Below the pieces are notes generated by a model that saw only the letters and a program-made list of their open reading frames with translations, made no database searches and had not been told where the DNA came from. 33,596 bases of DNA from an uncultured Caulobacterales bacterium (lineage in GTDB: Bacteria; Pseudomonadota; Alphaproteobacteria; Caulobacterales; Maricaulaceae): the NCBI GenBank assembly GCA_938009235.1, contig CALLIK010000015.1, positions 1 through 33,596 on the forward strand, given 5' to 3'. Below, piece after piece: positions 17,155 to 26,201 of the stretch (its first letter is position 1; every line of letters starts with the position of its first letter). Both the position numbers and the translations under genes were made by a program.

Positions 17155-17988
17155 ATGAAAGACTATAAAAACAAAACAGCTTTCGTCACAGGCGCGGCCT
17201 CTGGTATTGGCTATGCGCTCTGCGAAGCTTTGCTTAATAAAGGCGCGAATGTCATGATGGCAGATGTCGACGCACAGGGCCTAGAAAAGGCTTTAGCAAA
17301 ACTCGGAGGCACATCAAACCACCTCGCGTCAACGCTCTGCGATGTACGTGACGGAGCTGCTGTGATGGACGCGGCAACATTAACACAAAAGACATTTGGT
17401 AAAGTCCATATTGTTATGAACAATGCAGGCGTTGGCCTCGCGGGACGTTCAGGCGAAATTGACCTGACGGATTGGCGCTGGATCGTAGACATTAATTTGA
17501 TGGGCGTCGTGCATGGCGTAGAAGCATTCACCCCCCTTATTAAGTTGCATGACGAAGGCGGTTATATCGTCAATACAGCCAGTATGGCGGGGCACATGAC
17601 GACAGAATATATGCCGCCCTATCACGCCACAAAATACGCGGTTGTCGGGTATTCAGAGTCCATCGCGCCTGAGCTTTCTAAATACAACATCGGCGTCAGC
17701 TGCCTCTGCCCAACATGGGTAAAATCAAATATCGCAAATTCAGGCAACTCTAAGCCTTCCACAAACAATATTGACAGCGACACGTTTTCAGCCCTCAAAC
17801 ACACGGCTGAGCTTGTCAAAAACGGTATGGACGCCTCGCGTTTGGCGGACCTCACACTTGCTATGATGGCTCAAGGTCGCATGCATATTTTCAACGACTC
17901 TGAAGCTAGACCTTTAATTGACGAACGTGCGAAAATGCTAGGTGCGGATTATGATGCAGCCCTTGCGTGGTTGGCAGATAATAAATGA
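17155..17988 (+). CDS. Short-chain dehydrogenase/reductase (SDR)
   Basis: The 277-aa protein is a classical SDR. It has the cofactor motif TGAASGIG (12-19), D37 suggesting NAD preference, NNAG (89-92), the catalytic S143 and the Y156-H-A-T-K160 pair. The C-terminal region after CPTWVKSNI is longer than minimal and includes a 40-residue substrate-binding loop. It probably oxidises or reduces a hydroxyl group of a lipid-like substrate. Its stop overlaps the start of the next gene by four bases (ATGA), so the two are coupled. Confidence 0.9.
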   Translation: MKDYKNKTAFVTGAASGIGYALCEALLNKGANVMMADVDAQGLEKALAKLGGTSNHLASTLCDVRDGAAVMDAATLTQKTFGKVHIVMNNAGVGLAGRSGEIDLTDWRWIVDINLMGVVHGVEAFTPLIKLHDEGGYIVNTASMAGHMTTEYMPPYHATKYAVVGYSESIAPELSKYNIGVSCLCPTWVKSNIANSGNSKPSTNNIDSDTFSALKHTAELVKNGMDASRLADLTLAMMAQGRMHIFNDSEARPLIDERAKMLGADYDAALAWLADNK

Positions 17989-19139
17989 GCGCCGTCCAAG
18001 GCCATTACGATCCCGCGTTTCGAAAGCTTCGAGACGCCTTTGAACAAAACTTCACTGTGCGCGGCGAATGCGGCGCAAGCCTCTGCATCCAAGACAGCCA
18101 AGGCCGAACCCTTGTCGATCTCTGGGGCGGCACCCATACCGATGGGACAACCCCGTGGACACGAGATACATTGTCCATTGTCTTTTCCTGCACTAAAGCC
18201 GCAACTGCCCTTTGCGCTCACCTGCTTATCGACAGAGGCCTGTTAGACCCAAACGCCAAAGTCGCACACTACTGGCCAGAGTTTGGCGCTAATGGAAAAG
18301 AGAACACCACAGTGCGTGATATGTTGGGACATCGCAGCGGCGTCCCCGCCTTACGCGATCCCGTGCAGCCAAATGGGTTTTTAGACTTTGAATATACGGC
18401 AGGACGCCTTGCAGAAGAAACAGCGTTCTGGACGCCCGGCACCGCACATGGCTATCACATGATCACCTTTGGTTGGACCGTTGGTGAACTCGTCAGGCGC
18501 GTATCAGGGAAATCATTGGGTCAATTTTTCCGAGATGAAATTGCGGCCCCTCGAGGCATAGATTTCCACATTGGCCTGCCAAAATCCGACTTTAACCGTG
18601 TATCCAAACTGCAAACATTTCAACCTAACCCCAATGATACGCCTTCCGATTTTGTGAAAGCTATGATGGCGGACCCAACAGGTCTTCAGGCACTCGCATT
18701 TGGCAATACTGGCGGATGGTATTTTGACTCGCCAGAGAGTTGGCAAGCAGACATCGGGGGCGCAGGCGGTATATCGAATGCGCGAGGCTTGGCCGCTATG
18801 TTTAGGACAACACTGGGCGAAGACGCCTTGTTTTCCAAAGCGCGTATCAACGCCATGAGAACACCCGTATCGGAAGGTGATGATTTAACGCTGTGTATTC
18901 CAACGCGATTTGGCGAAGGATTTATGTTGTCTATTGATAACCAAAAACTTGATGGGGAAGGCAATTCTGCGGTCATAGGCAAGCGCGCATTCGGACATGT
19001 CGGTATGGGCGGAAGCCTTGGGTTTTCTGACTCAGAGGCAGGCTTTAGTTTCGGGTATTCCATGAACAAAATGGGAGGCGGTATCTTGCTCAATGATCGC
19101 GGACAAAGTTTGGTCGATGCGGCTTATGCCTGCGTGTAA
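17985..19139 (+). CDS. Beta-lactamase-fold serine hydrolase (class C-like esterase family)
   Basis: The 384-aa protein has the SxxK motif S68-C-T-K71 with the catalytic serine and lysine, and Y157-H-M in the position of the YxN tyrosine. A GHVGMGG segment near the C-terminus (around 335) matches the KTG/HxG box. There is no signal peptide, so it is likely cytoplasmic and not an antibiotic-resistance enzyme. Relatives include EstB-type esterases and LACTB-like proteins. It overlaps the SDR gene by 4 bp and probably hydrolyses an ester or lactone intermediate; the substrate is not known. Confidence 0.87.
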   Translation: MSAVQGHYDPAFRKLRDAFEQNFTVRGECGASLCIQDSQGRTLVDLWGGTHTDGTTPWTRDTLSIVFSCTKAATALCAHLLIDRGLLDPNAKVAHYWPEFGANGKENTTVRDMLGHRSGVPALRDPVQPNGFLDFEYTAGRLAEETAFWTPGTAHGYHMITFGWTVGELVRRVSGKSLGQFFRDEIAAPRGIDFHIGLPKSDFNRVSKLQTFQPNPNDTPSDFVKAMMADPTGLQALAFGNTGGWYFDSPESWQADIGGAGGISNARGLAAMFRTTLGEDALFSKARINAMRTPVSEGDDLTLCIPTRFGEGFMLSIDNQKLDGEGNSAVIGKRAFGHVGMGGSLGFSDSEAGFSFGYSMNKMGGGILLNDRGQSLVDAAYACV

Positions 19140-19161
19140 ACGCAGGTCATAGGCCCACTTA

Positions 19162-20328
19162 TTACAAACCCATTTGACGCATCGCCAAGTCTTTCATAAT
19201 TTCCTCAGACCCACCGCCAATCGCGATAACTTTGACTTCGCGGTAAACATTTTCGATCCTGTTTCCACGTAGATAACCCGCGCCGCCTAGAATTTGCATG
19301 GCCTCAGACGCACAATATTCTAGCGCCTTGGTCGCGAAGAATTTAGCCTTACAAATCTCGGCGACTGGCATATGTCCTGCGTCAATTTGCGCGCAAAGAA
19401 TCCAGAGGCTGGATTGCACAGCATCAACTTTCGCGCTCATGTCAGCAATCTTATGTCTGATGACCTGATGCCGGATGAGTGGCTTTCCAAAGGTTTCCCG
19501 CTCTTGAGCCCAAGCGATACTATCCTCCAAGCACACCTTCATCATACCCAATGCGCACCCAACAAGGCCAAGGCGTTCATAATTGAAATTATTCACAATC
19601 TGAAGAAACCCATAATCCTTCTGCCCCATCAAATTTTCGACAGGTACACGGCAATCATCAAAATAGAGCGTTGCTTGGTTTGAGGCCCACCAGCCCATTT
19701 TTTTAGATAATGATGTTCGTGAAAATCCTGGCGCATCAGCTTCTACAAAAAAGAGAGAGATGCCAGTCAAACCAGGTCCGCCCGTCCGCGCGGCAATCAC
19801 AAAGTAGTCTGATTTCATACCGCCCGTAATGAAGGTTTTGGACCCATTCAAAACCCAATGATCGCCCTCCAAATGTGCGCGCGTCGTCAATCTGGCGACA
19901 TCAGAACCACCGCCGGGTTCTGTAATGCCCAGCGAGCCGCCTTTTCTACCTGAAAGTATTTCAGGTAGAACGCGTGACTTGATCTCTTCATTGGCCAATT
20001 TTTGAATAGGGTCAGTTGAAATACTCCTAGCGCCAAGGGCTGCCGAGACACCGCCCGCGCCACACATCGACATCGCCACCGCATAGTCAGAGCGCATGAA
20101 GGGGTCATCAAACCCTAACCCGCCATATTTCTCATCAATCCCAAAACCAAAGACGCCTAATGCGCCAAGTTTTGCATGCAGCTCCCAAGGCACATCCCCC
20201 GCCTCATCCCATTCATAAGCATAAGGTCGAATTTCAGTTACTACGAAATTTTGAATGGTTTCTCGGAACGCAACACGCTCAGGCGTATCAAACGGGTTAG
20301 GAAGACTTGGCTGCATAGGTTTGATCAT
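19162..20328 (-). CDS. Acyl-CoA dehydrogenase (isovaleryl-CoA dehydrogenase-like)
   Basis: The 388-aa enzyme has the family motifs GSLGITEPGGGSDVARL (131-147) and WVLNGSKTFITGG (158-170). It also has RETFGKPLIRHQVIRHKIAD and a C-terminal QILGGAGYLRGNRIENVYREV. The catalytic base appears to be E251 in NFNYERLGLV, the position used by isovaleryl- and long-chain dehydrogenases, not the C-terminal Glu of medium-chain ones. It is expected to oxidise an acyl-CoA at the alpha-beta bond with FAD and pass electrons to ETF. It is a complete single-subunit enzyme, unlike the pair at 13563-15880. The ATG at 20328 has AGGG upstream. It lies downstream of the TonB-dependent receptor, with a terminator in between. 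Confidence 0.9.
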   Translation of the reverse strand: MIKPMQPSLPNPFDTPERVAFRETIQNFVVTEIRPYAYEWDEAGDVPWELHAKLGALGVFGFGIDEKYGGLGFDDPFMRSDYAVAMSMCGAGGVSAALGARSISTDPIQKLANEEIKSRVLPEILSGRKGGSLGITEPGGGSDVARLTTRAHLEGDHWVLNGSKTFITGGMKSDYFVIAARTGGPGLTGISLFFVEADAPGFSRTSLSKKMGWWASNQATLYFDDCRVPVENLMGQKDYGFLQIVNNFNYERLGLVGCALGMMKVCLEDSIAWAQERETFGKPLIRHQVIRHKIADMSAKVDAVQSSLWILCAQIDAGHMPVAEICKAKFFATKALEYCASEAMQILGGAGYLRGNRIENVYREVKVIAIGGGSEEIMKDLAMRQMGL

Positions 20329-20415
20329 GAGCCGACCCTAAACTGCAAAATGGGCCGCGAGCAATATCGATTTGCTATTCATAGTCATTCAAAAACCAAG
20401 GTTACATCACGGCAT

Positions 20416-20444
20416 AAAAAAAGCGGCCCCTAAAGGCCGCTTTT
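20416..20444 (-). terminator. Rho-independent terminator of the TonB-dependent receptor gene
   Basis: A 10-bp stem AAAAGCGGCC (20419-20428) pairs with GGCCGCTTTT (20435-20444) around a 6-base loop. On the minus transcript it is followed by a run of U from the A-tract at 20416-20422. It lies 24 bases after the stop of the receptor gene and separates it from the acyl-CoA dehydrogenase gene. The short T-run on the other side could also slow plus-strand transcription. Confidence 0.85.
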
Positions 20445-20467
20445 CAAAATCAAATATCTAGACTTAA

Positions 20468-23140
20468 CTAAAAAGTTTTACGTAAGCTCGCACCATATGT
20501 ACGAGGCTGACTTGGGTAACCATTAACCGTAGCGCCCTGTACAACACCTGGGAAGGTACTTGTATAAGACTCATCCTTATTCAAGTTACGCACCCAAAGT
20601 TGGACACCAAGACCATTGTCAAGGGTCACACCAAGGCTACCGTTGATGATGTTGGTTGAGCGGTATACGTCTGCGATATTATCAACAATCTGAACTTCAC
20701 TTTCATACTGATAATCAGCACGAATAAAGCCTTCTGCGCCATTCCCCAAATCATGCGTATATGTTGCAGATGTTGAGAGAGACACTTCGGAGATACCCGA
20801 TGGGCGTTCGCCTGAAAGATCAACAACTGTTCCACCTGGACCAGACGCGCCTTCATAGCTGTCGTAGATTGGATCTAATAACACACCTGCGAATGTAAGA
20901 CGAAGCGAGTCAATTGGATCAAATGTTGAATCAAATTCGATACCTTTTGTAGACTGCGATCCAGCATTCGCGAGAACAAAGCCTGTTCCGTTGAAAATTG
21001 TGGATTGGAAGTTTTTAATCGTTTGATCAAAGCCAGCGATGTTGAATGCACCCCAATCAAAGCGAGCCTTTAAACCGATTTCAAACACTTCCGCGCTTTC
21101 TGGAAGTGCGAAGCGTGTACCAAAGTTACGACCCGTTGAATCGACATAGTTATTTGGCAAGATGCCTGCTGCGACAAGAGCCGCCGCATCTGCAATGTTG
21201 GGACGTGAGTCACGCGTGAAGTTCCAAGACGATGACTTAAAGCCTGTCGCATAGCTACCATAGACGTTGAAGTTATCATTCACTTCATAGGCTAAACGTG
21301 CCGTGTAAGTCAGCTTATCATCATTTGTACGGCCATCTTCAACTGAATTTGGAAAATCCAAGAGTTGTGGCTGGAACTGAAGCCCAAAGAGACCACCAAG
21401 TGGATTCAATGTTGGGTCGTTCAAGATTTCATCCGTAAAGGTAGCCGCCACACCGGCACTAACCGCATCTTGGAAACCGGCAAAAGCATCCGCACCTGAA
21501 ACAAATGCCCCTAGAGCTGGAACAAAGCACTGTGTTCCAAATACGGTCGCCACGCCAGTTGCTAAATCAAGTGGGTTAGCAAACAATGCGCCTGTACTCG
21601 GATCAATACAGCTTTGAGAGAATGCACCAAAGTTATCATTCAATCCAGAGGCCGTGAAAATCGCAAGACCATCTTCGCCATTCAACGAAAGATTACCAAA
21701 GACGTCATTATTATCGCCAGTCGCAGAGACTTTCTTTTTGTCATTTGTATAGTTTGCGCCAAGAGTAGCTGTAAGACGGTCAGTTACCTTATAGTCAACC
21801 TGACCAAATATTGAAAACGCTTCGTCATCTTGCGTGAACTCTTCTAAAATACGGGTATCGTCAGAAAAGAACGTGCCACGGTCATATCCGAGTGCATCTT
21901 CAATACCGTTAAGCGTAGCAGCGCCGCCTGCAAGTAGGTCAATATATGTGCGTGTGTCGCTACCATATTCGATACCTGAATTTTGCGTGATAGACTCGTC
22001 AAAGTAATAGCCGCCCAAGAGGACGTCGACTTTGTCACCAAATGACGTATCGAGCCTTAGTTCTTGCGTGAAGGTTTTAATCTCTACATTTTGGAAAACA
22101 TTTTCAAGGAACTCCAAAGAGTTGTAGTCTGAATCGCTACCATAGTCAGAATTATTGGCACGATACGATGTAATGGATGTGACATCCAAATTACCGAATG
22201 TGAAATCACTTTGTAAAGATATACCGCGGTCTTTAATTACATTTTGTGAGTTTGAGTTTGCATATGTTTCATATGAAAATTGATTATCTGCACTTGGTTG
22301 ATCCGCACCCAATGAACGAATGATATCACCAACATTTGGCTGACCGTCCGCGAACGGACCATCAATGATCACGCCAGTACCACAACAATTTTCATCAATC
22401 TCGCTGCGATCAAGGATCAAACGAAATTCAACATTGTCTGATGGGGCCCACAAAGCCTGACCACGTAAGTTAAAGCGTTTGAGATTGTTGAAGTCTTGGG
22501 CTTCAGCTAGGTTTTCAAAATAACCGTCGCGGTTTTGGAAACCACCACCAAGACTAATCGCCAAGTCATCTGTAATCCCGCCGGTGATATAAGCTTTGCC
22601 ATAAACTTGATCAAAGTTACCCATTCCGCCTTCAATGTAACCATTCGTTTCAAATTCAGGTTTCGCGGTAACAACACTCACAACACCTGCAGACGCATTT
22701 TTACCAAAAAGCGTTGATTGCGGGCCTGAAAGGACTTCAACACGCTCTAGTTTTGGTAAATCTCCAATGACTGCAGCAGCGCGAGAACGATAAACACCAT
22801 CGATGAAAACACCTACAGCTGGCTCAATACCAATGTTATTACCGCCATTACCGAAACCACGGATAGACAGGCTAGTATTGGCTGTATTCTGTAACTGCGA
22901 AACACGGAAAGTCGGAACGACTGACTGAAGATCTTTAATGTCGAGAATTTGAGCTTTTTCAATAACATCACTGCTCGTCACAGTCACCGCAACAGGTGTT
23001 TCCTGTAGAGTTGTGTTCCGCTTAGTAGCGCTAATGATGATTACATCTTCATCAGCGGCGTCTTGCGCAAACGCAGGTGCCGTAGCGAGAAGAGCGAAAG
23101 CAGATGCCGACGCAGTCAATAGTTTGATACGATTAGTCAT
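20468..23140 (-). CDS. TonB-dependent outer membrane receptor
   Basis: The 890-aa protein starts with a signal peptide cut after AFA (residues 1-25). A TonB-box-like stretch, DEDVIIISATKR, follows, then the plug domain (about 45-160) with ETPVAVTVTSSDVIEKAQI, LSIRGFGNGG, VFIDGVYRSR and LERVEVLSGPQSTLFGKNASAGVVSVVT. The rest is a 22-strand barrel ending in the outer-membrane C-terminal Phe (RKTF). It imports a bulky substrate with energy from TonB-ExbBD. This subgroup (‘GPQSTLFGKNASAG’) is common in sphingomonads and marine alphaproteobacteria for uptake of plant, steroid or terpenoid compounds; the ligand here is unknown. GGGGAA precedes the ATG. Its neighbours in lipid catabolism hint at a hydrophobic substrate. 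Confidence 0.93.
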   Translation of the reverse strand: MTNRIKLLTASASAFALLATAPAFAQDAADEDVIIISATKRNTTLQETPVAVTVTSSDVIEKAQILDIKDLQSVVPTFRVSQLQNTANTSLSIRGFGNGGNNIGIEPAVGVFIDGVYRSRAAAVIGDLPKLERVEVLSGPQSTLFGKNASAGVVSVVTAKPEFETNGYIEGGMGNFDQVYGKAYITGGITDDLAISLGGGFQNRDGYFENLAEAQDFNNLKRFNLRGQALWAPSDNVEFRLILDRSEIDENCCGTGVIIDGPFADGQPNVGDIIRSLGADQPSADNQFSYETYANSNSQNVIKDRGISLQSDFTFGNLDVTSITSYRANNSDYGSDSDYNSLEFLENVFQNVEIKTFTQELRLDTSFGDKVDVLLGGYYFDESITQNSGIEYGSDTRTYIDLLAGGAATLNGIEDALGYDRGTFFSDDTRILEEFTQDDEAFSIFGQVDYKVTDRLTATLGANYTNDKKKVSATGDNNDVFGNLSLNGEDGLAIFTASGLNDNFGAFSQSCIDPSTGALFANPLDLATGVATVFGTQCFVPALGAFVSGADAFAGFQDAVSAGVAATFTDEILNDPTLNPLGGLFGLQFQPQLLDFPNSVEDGRTNDDKLTYTARLAYEVNDNFNVYGSYATGFKSSSWNFTRDSRPNIADAAALVAAGILPNNYVDSTGRNFGTRFALPESAEVFEIGLKARFDWGAFNIAGFDQTIKNFQSTIFNGTGFVLANAGSQSTKGIEFDSTFDPIDSLRLTFAGVLLDPIYDSYEGASGPGGTVVDLSGERPSGISEVSLSTSATYTHDLGNGAEGFIRADYQYESEVQIVDNIADVYRSTNIINGSLGVTLDNGLGVQLWVRNLNKDESYTSTFPGVVQGATVNGYPSQPRTYGASLRKTF

Positions 23141-23352
23141 AATTCCCCAGAAGTGTGTGTTATTTTGCGGAGCACGAGCATTTTGCCGTGGTCATGATTT
23201 TGATTAACCTGCGGATTCAAGCGTTACAAGAGGCGGGACTGGGAACAACTGACGATTGAAGCAAGCTGTTGCCGTTAGGCCACAACTCCAAATCTTGACT
23301 TACGCCTGCTCTGGCTTCGTGACCCGATCTGTTGAGAGAGGTAGAGACACCT

Positions 23353-25041
23353 ATGGCTGACCCTCGTCCATTAACGCAAACGCCCGAAGCCACTCTTGAT
23401 TGGTCGATTGCAGGTGCGCCTTCTGCAACGAATTTTGATGATATTTACTTCTCGACGAGTGGCGGATTAGACGAAACACGAGCGGTTTTCCTAGAAGGCT
23501 GTAATTTACCTGAGGCTTGGGTGGACCACCCCGTCTTCACAGTAGCCGAATTGGGGTTTGGATCAGGACTTAACTTTCTAGCAGCATGGCAAATGTGGGA
23601 GGCACATAGCAGACCCTCGCAAAGGCTGCATTTTGTGTCCTTTGAAAAATTTCCATTTGATCAAGCCCAGCTCAAACGCGCGCTTTCGGCTTGGCCTGAA
23701 TTAGAGCCCTATAGCCAGCGCCTCCTTGCGGCTTGGCCTGGGCGTGTGCGCGGCATTCATCGTTTAGACTTCGGAAACCTGACACTCACGGTCATCCATG
23801 ATGATGTTTTGAACGGTTTGGATCAAGTTAACGGACTGCGCGCCAACGCATGGTTCCTTGATGGGTTTGGCCCGTCTAGCAATCCCGACATGTGGAGTCC
23901 TGAAGTCATGCAGCGGATTGCTGCCCACAGCGCCAACGGAGCCAGAGCCGCGACATTTTCTGTGGCGGGCGTTGTGAGGCGCGCGTTGGCCAGCGCAGGC
24001 TTCACAGTCAGGAAAATGCCGGGATTTGGCAGAAAGCGTCATAGATTAGAAGCAGAGATAAAGGTCGAACGACCGTACATCGCCGCCCCTATTGAACGCG
24101 CGCTTATCGTGGGCGCAGGCATTGCGGGTCGATCTCTCGCGCGTGCCTTGGACATCCGAGGCATTGCATTTGATATCATCGACAATCGCGACCACCCCGC
24201 AGCCAGCGGCAATCCAGCAGCGCTCATTAAGCCTCGCTTTGATTTGCAAGATCGACCTGAAAGCCGCTTCTTCCTCGCGGCCTATCTCCACGCTCTTAGG
24301 GCGTATCCTGAAACTGCCGTCTTGGATCGAGGGATCACACAGCTCCCTAAAACTGAGAAAGAAGCCGTTCGGTTTGAGAAACTAGCAACCCAAGCTGCCT
24401 TGGGCGAGGCGCATATGACGTTTGCGGACGGGGCCTTGAATATTCATAGCGCCCTCGTCATTGACCCTAACCGCGTTTTCAACGGGTTTGACATTCGCGA
24501 AGAGGCCTATGACCCCGTTCAGGCAAAGGCAAATTATAGCCATGTGTTTTTGGCGGCAGGGTATGGCTTGCAAAAAATCGCACCAGACCTTCATCTTCGT
24601 CTCTCTCGAGGTCAGCTAAGCTGGGCCAACACTGTTTGGGATCGTCCCACCGCCTATGGTGGCTATGCAGTTAATCTAGATGGCGCAGCATTGGTCGGGG
24701 CCACGCATGACCGCTTGGATGAACGTGATCCATTTTCACTACGACCAGAGGATGATGTTAGAAACCTGACAGCCTTATCGAACATATCAAAAAAAACGTC
24801 CGTCCCCTTTGATCGTCCGTCACGCGCGAGTGTCCGTGTCACAAGCCGCGACACGTTGCCTATTCTAGCCGATCTTGGCGAAAACACTTGGGCTATTACG
24901 GGATTGGGAAGTCGCGGCTTCACCTTTGCGCCGCTCTTGGCAGAAGCCTTAGTGGCTGACCTGTGCGGAGAGGTCGGACCTCTTGATCGACAAGTTAGAG
25001 ACTTATTTTCAGCCCCAACCCGGTTTGATAACAAGGCCTAG
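23353..25041 (+). CDS. mnmC: Bifunctional tRNA mnm5s2U methyltransferase / FAD-dependent oxidoreductase MnmC
   Basis: The 562-aa protein joins two domains that finish the wobble-uridine modification mnm5s2U34. The N-terminal MnmD methyltransferase (1-235) has the SAM motif VAELGFGSGLNFL and WFLDGFGPSSNPDMWSPE. The C-terminal FAD oxidoreductase (240-562) has the dinucleotide motif RALIVGAGIAGRSLARAL. Further on are GNPAALIKPRF and, near the end, TWAITGLGSRGFTFAPLLAEAL. Length and order are normal. I chose the ATG at 23353, preceded by GAGAGAGG; an in-frame TTG at 23332 adds 7 residues. It is divergent from the TonB-dependent receptor across 212 bp, and its stop nearly touches the convergent small gene. 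Confidence 0.93.
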   Translation: MADPRPLTQTPEATLDWSIAGAPSATNFDDIYFSTSGGLDETRAVFLEGCNLPEAWVDHPVFTVAELGFGSGLNFLAAWQMWEAHSRPSQRLHFVSFEKFPFDQAQLKRALSAWPELEPYSQRLLAAWPGRVRGIHRLDFGNLTLTVIHDDVLNGLDQVNGLRANAWFLDGFGPSSNPDMWSPEVMQRIAAHSANGARAATFSVAGVVRRALASAGFTVRKMPGFGRKRHRLEAEIKVERPYIAAPIERALIVGAGIAGRSLARALDIRGIAFDIIDNRDHPAASGNPAALIKPRFDLQDRPESRFFLAAYLHALRAYPETAVLDRGITQLPKTEKEAVRFEKLATQAALGEAHMTFADGALNIHSALVIDPNRVFNGFDIREEAYDPVQAKANYSHVFLAAGYGLQKIAPDLHLRLSRGQLSWANTVWDRPTAYGGYAVNLDGAALVGATHDRLDERDPFSLRPEDDVRNLTALSNISKKTSVPFDRPSRASVRVTSRDTLPILADLGENTWAITGLGSRGFTFAPLLAEALVADLCGEVGPLDRQVRDLFSAPTRFDNKA

Positions 25042-25043
25042 AA

Positions 25044-25316
25044 TTAAAGCCCTATCCGAACATAAAGGTCACCCGGAAACTCAACGTCGACGAAAACACC
25101 TGTTTGATCCGTAATAGAAAAGCCAAAACCTTCAGCGCCATGCTGCACTTCCAGATAGGCAAACTGCGCAATAACTTTTTTAGCGGGCAGCAAAGCCATG
25201 AAGGCTGGGTCTGCCTCGGTCACGCTCGGCGCGGCAGGACGTATAGTTGAGGTCGGCAAAGCGGGGGCGGCAAAGCCCAAGGCTGTAGCGGTCAATAAAA
25301 TTGCGGTCTTAATCAT
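25044..25316 (-). CDS. Small exported protein, unknown family
   Basis: The 90-aa product has a signal-peptide-like N-terminus (MIKTAILLTATALGFAAPA). A mature region of about 70 residues follows, with LLPAKKVIAQFAYLEVQHGAEGFGF and a C-terminal beta-rich segment (VFVDVEFPGDLYVRIGL). GGGAGA stands 8 bases before the ATG at 25316; the open frame continues upstream to 25391 without a good site. I recognise no family. It lies just downstream of pspC on the same strand and could be a last member of that operon, but a possible hairpin at 25416-25432 stands between them. Confidence 0.6.
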   Translation of the reverse strand: MIKTAILLTATALGFAAPALPTSTIRPAAPSVTEADPAFMALLPAKKVIAQFAYLEVQHGAEGFGFSITDQTGVFVDVEFPGDLYVRIGL

Positions 25317-25415
25317 GGCTGTCTCTCCCTTAGCCAGAAATGTGAAAATGAGACGCATGGCACTGCGTCTCTTGAAACCCGCACGTGGCACCGCACTGGT
25401 TAGTCAGGTGATTAA

Positions 25416-25432
25416 GGCGCAGTCGCAGCGCC
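25416..25432 (-). terminator. Possible weak terminator after pspC
   Basis: GGCGC (25416-25420) and GCGCC (25428-25432) form a short GC-rich hairpin 10 bases after the pspC stop on the minus strand. It is followed only by TTAATC and not by a real T-run. It may end or thin out the psp transcript. Confidence 0.3.
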
Positions 25433-25442
25433 TCACATCAAT

Positions 25443-25862
25443 TTACCTTTCCAAGTCGCGGAAGTCTCTATTTAGCTTCCATTCTTTAGATGTGATGGAC
25501 CGCTCTAGGTCCTGCAGGCGAACCTCAAGAGATCGGAATTTAGACTTCACATCACCATAAGTGGTGCTTGATCCAACTGTTCCTGCGGGGGCAGTTATTC
25601 TGCTTCTAGCCGCTTCTTGCTCTCGGTGTTCCCGAACATAAGGCGCGCGAGCATCCTTGGGCATAATAACCCAGAGGATGACGTAGGCAATTGAAGGCAA
25701 CCATGTGAATATGATCAGCAAGATTGTCAAAATTCGGACCATATTGTGGTCCCACCCAAGATGGTCACCAATTCCGGCGCAAACGCCGCCCAATTTACCG
25801 TCAACTTTATTCCGTTTCAGACGACGAACGGGCTGTGTGTCATACTTCTGTGCGCGGCTCAT
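25443..25862 (-). CDS. pspC: PspC domain-containing envelope stress protein
   Basis: The 139-aa protein has the PspC domain at about residues 15-75. It has KVDGKLGGVCAGIGDHLGWDHNMVRILTILL, a second hydrophobic stretch and LWVIMPKD. The C-terminal half (80-139) is polar and ends in a short coiled coil (SLEVRLQDLERSITSKEW). PspC sits in the inner membrane with PspB and relieves PspA control of the regulator in enterobacteria. The ATG at 25862 overlaps the pspB stop (ATGA). Length and layout are close to other alphaproteobacterial PspC proteins. Confidence 0.9.
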   Translation of the reverse strand: MSRAQKYDTQPVRRLKRNKVDGKLGGVCAGIGDHLGWDHNMVRILTILLIIFTWLPSIAYVILWVIMPKDARAPYVREHREQEAARSRITAPAGTVGSSTTYGDVKSKFRSLEVRLQDLERSITSKEWKLNRDFRDLER

Positions 25863-26086
25863 TTCTCTCTCCAATCTGGAACTTCATCATCCAAAATCCG
25901 TTCCAAAACGGCGACCCGTTGGTCTAGTATATCTGCCATCTTTGACATCTGCGTCAGTTCCATTGATTGATCTTCAGTAATCGTACCGGCGGTCTTGTTC
26001 AGGTGCTTATAATGCGCGCTGACCCAGACTATGCCGAGAACCATAATAAACGGTGCGAGTGGTATTAATATGCCCATGTTTCCCAT
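25859..26086 (-). CDS. pspB: PspB-like membrane protein
   Basis: The 75-aa protein has an N-terminal membrane helix (residues 4-24) and a cytoplasmic helical tail. Its C-terminus, DQRVAVLERILDDEVPDWREK, matches the PspB end (‘ERIQALESILDAEHPNWR’). PspB works with PspC to sense envelope stress and to release PspF from PspA. I used the first ATG (26086), which has an AGGAGAGAG sequence upstream; a second ATG three codons later also has a GGGAA site. It lies 115 bp after pspA and is coupled to pspC. Confidence 0.88.
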   Translation of the reverse strand: MGNMGILIPLAPFIMVLGIVWVSAHYKHLNKTAGTITEDQSMELTQMSKMADILDQRVAVLERILDDEVPDWREK

Positions 26087-26124
26087 GCCTTTCTATCTCT
26101 CTCCTGTTTTATGTTTGCGCCCAG

Positions 26125-26178
26125 CCCCTTAGTTTTCGAAGGGGAGTCCGAGGTGAACTCTAGTTCAAACTAGAGAGC
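26125..26178 (-). promoter_or_regulatory. Two hairpins in the pspA-pspB gap
   Basis: The 115-bp gap between pspA and pspB contains two inverted repeats. CCCCTT (26125-26130) pairs with AAGGGG (26139-26144). CTCTAGT (26158-26164) pairs with ACTAGAG (26169-26175), and the second is flanked by GTCC/GGAC. Neither has a T-run, so they look like stability or attenuation elements setting the ratio of PspA to PspBC. This is inference. Confidence 0.4.
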
Positions 26179-26201
26179 TGGACGCTGTATGTTCGGACGG
26201 C

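Noticed and set aside
17985..19139. Antibiotic-resistance beta-lactamase.
   Set aside because: No signal peptide, the YxN motif is YHM, and the coupling to an SDR suggests a metabolic esterase.
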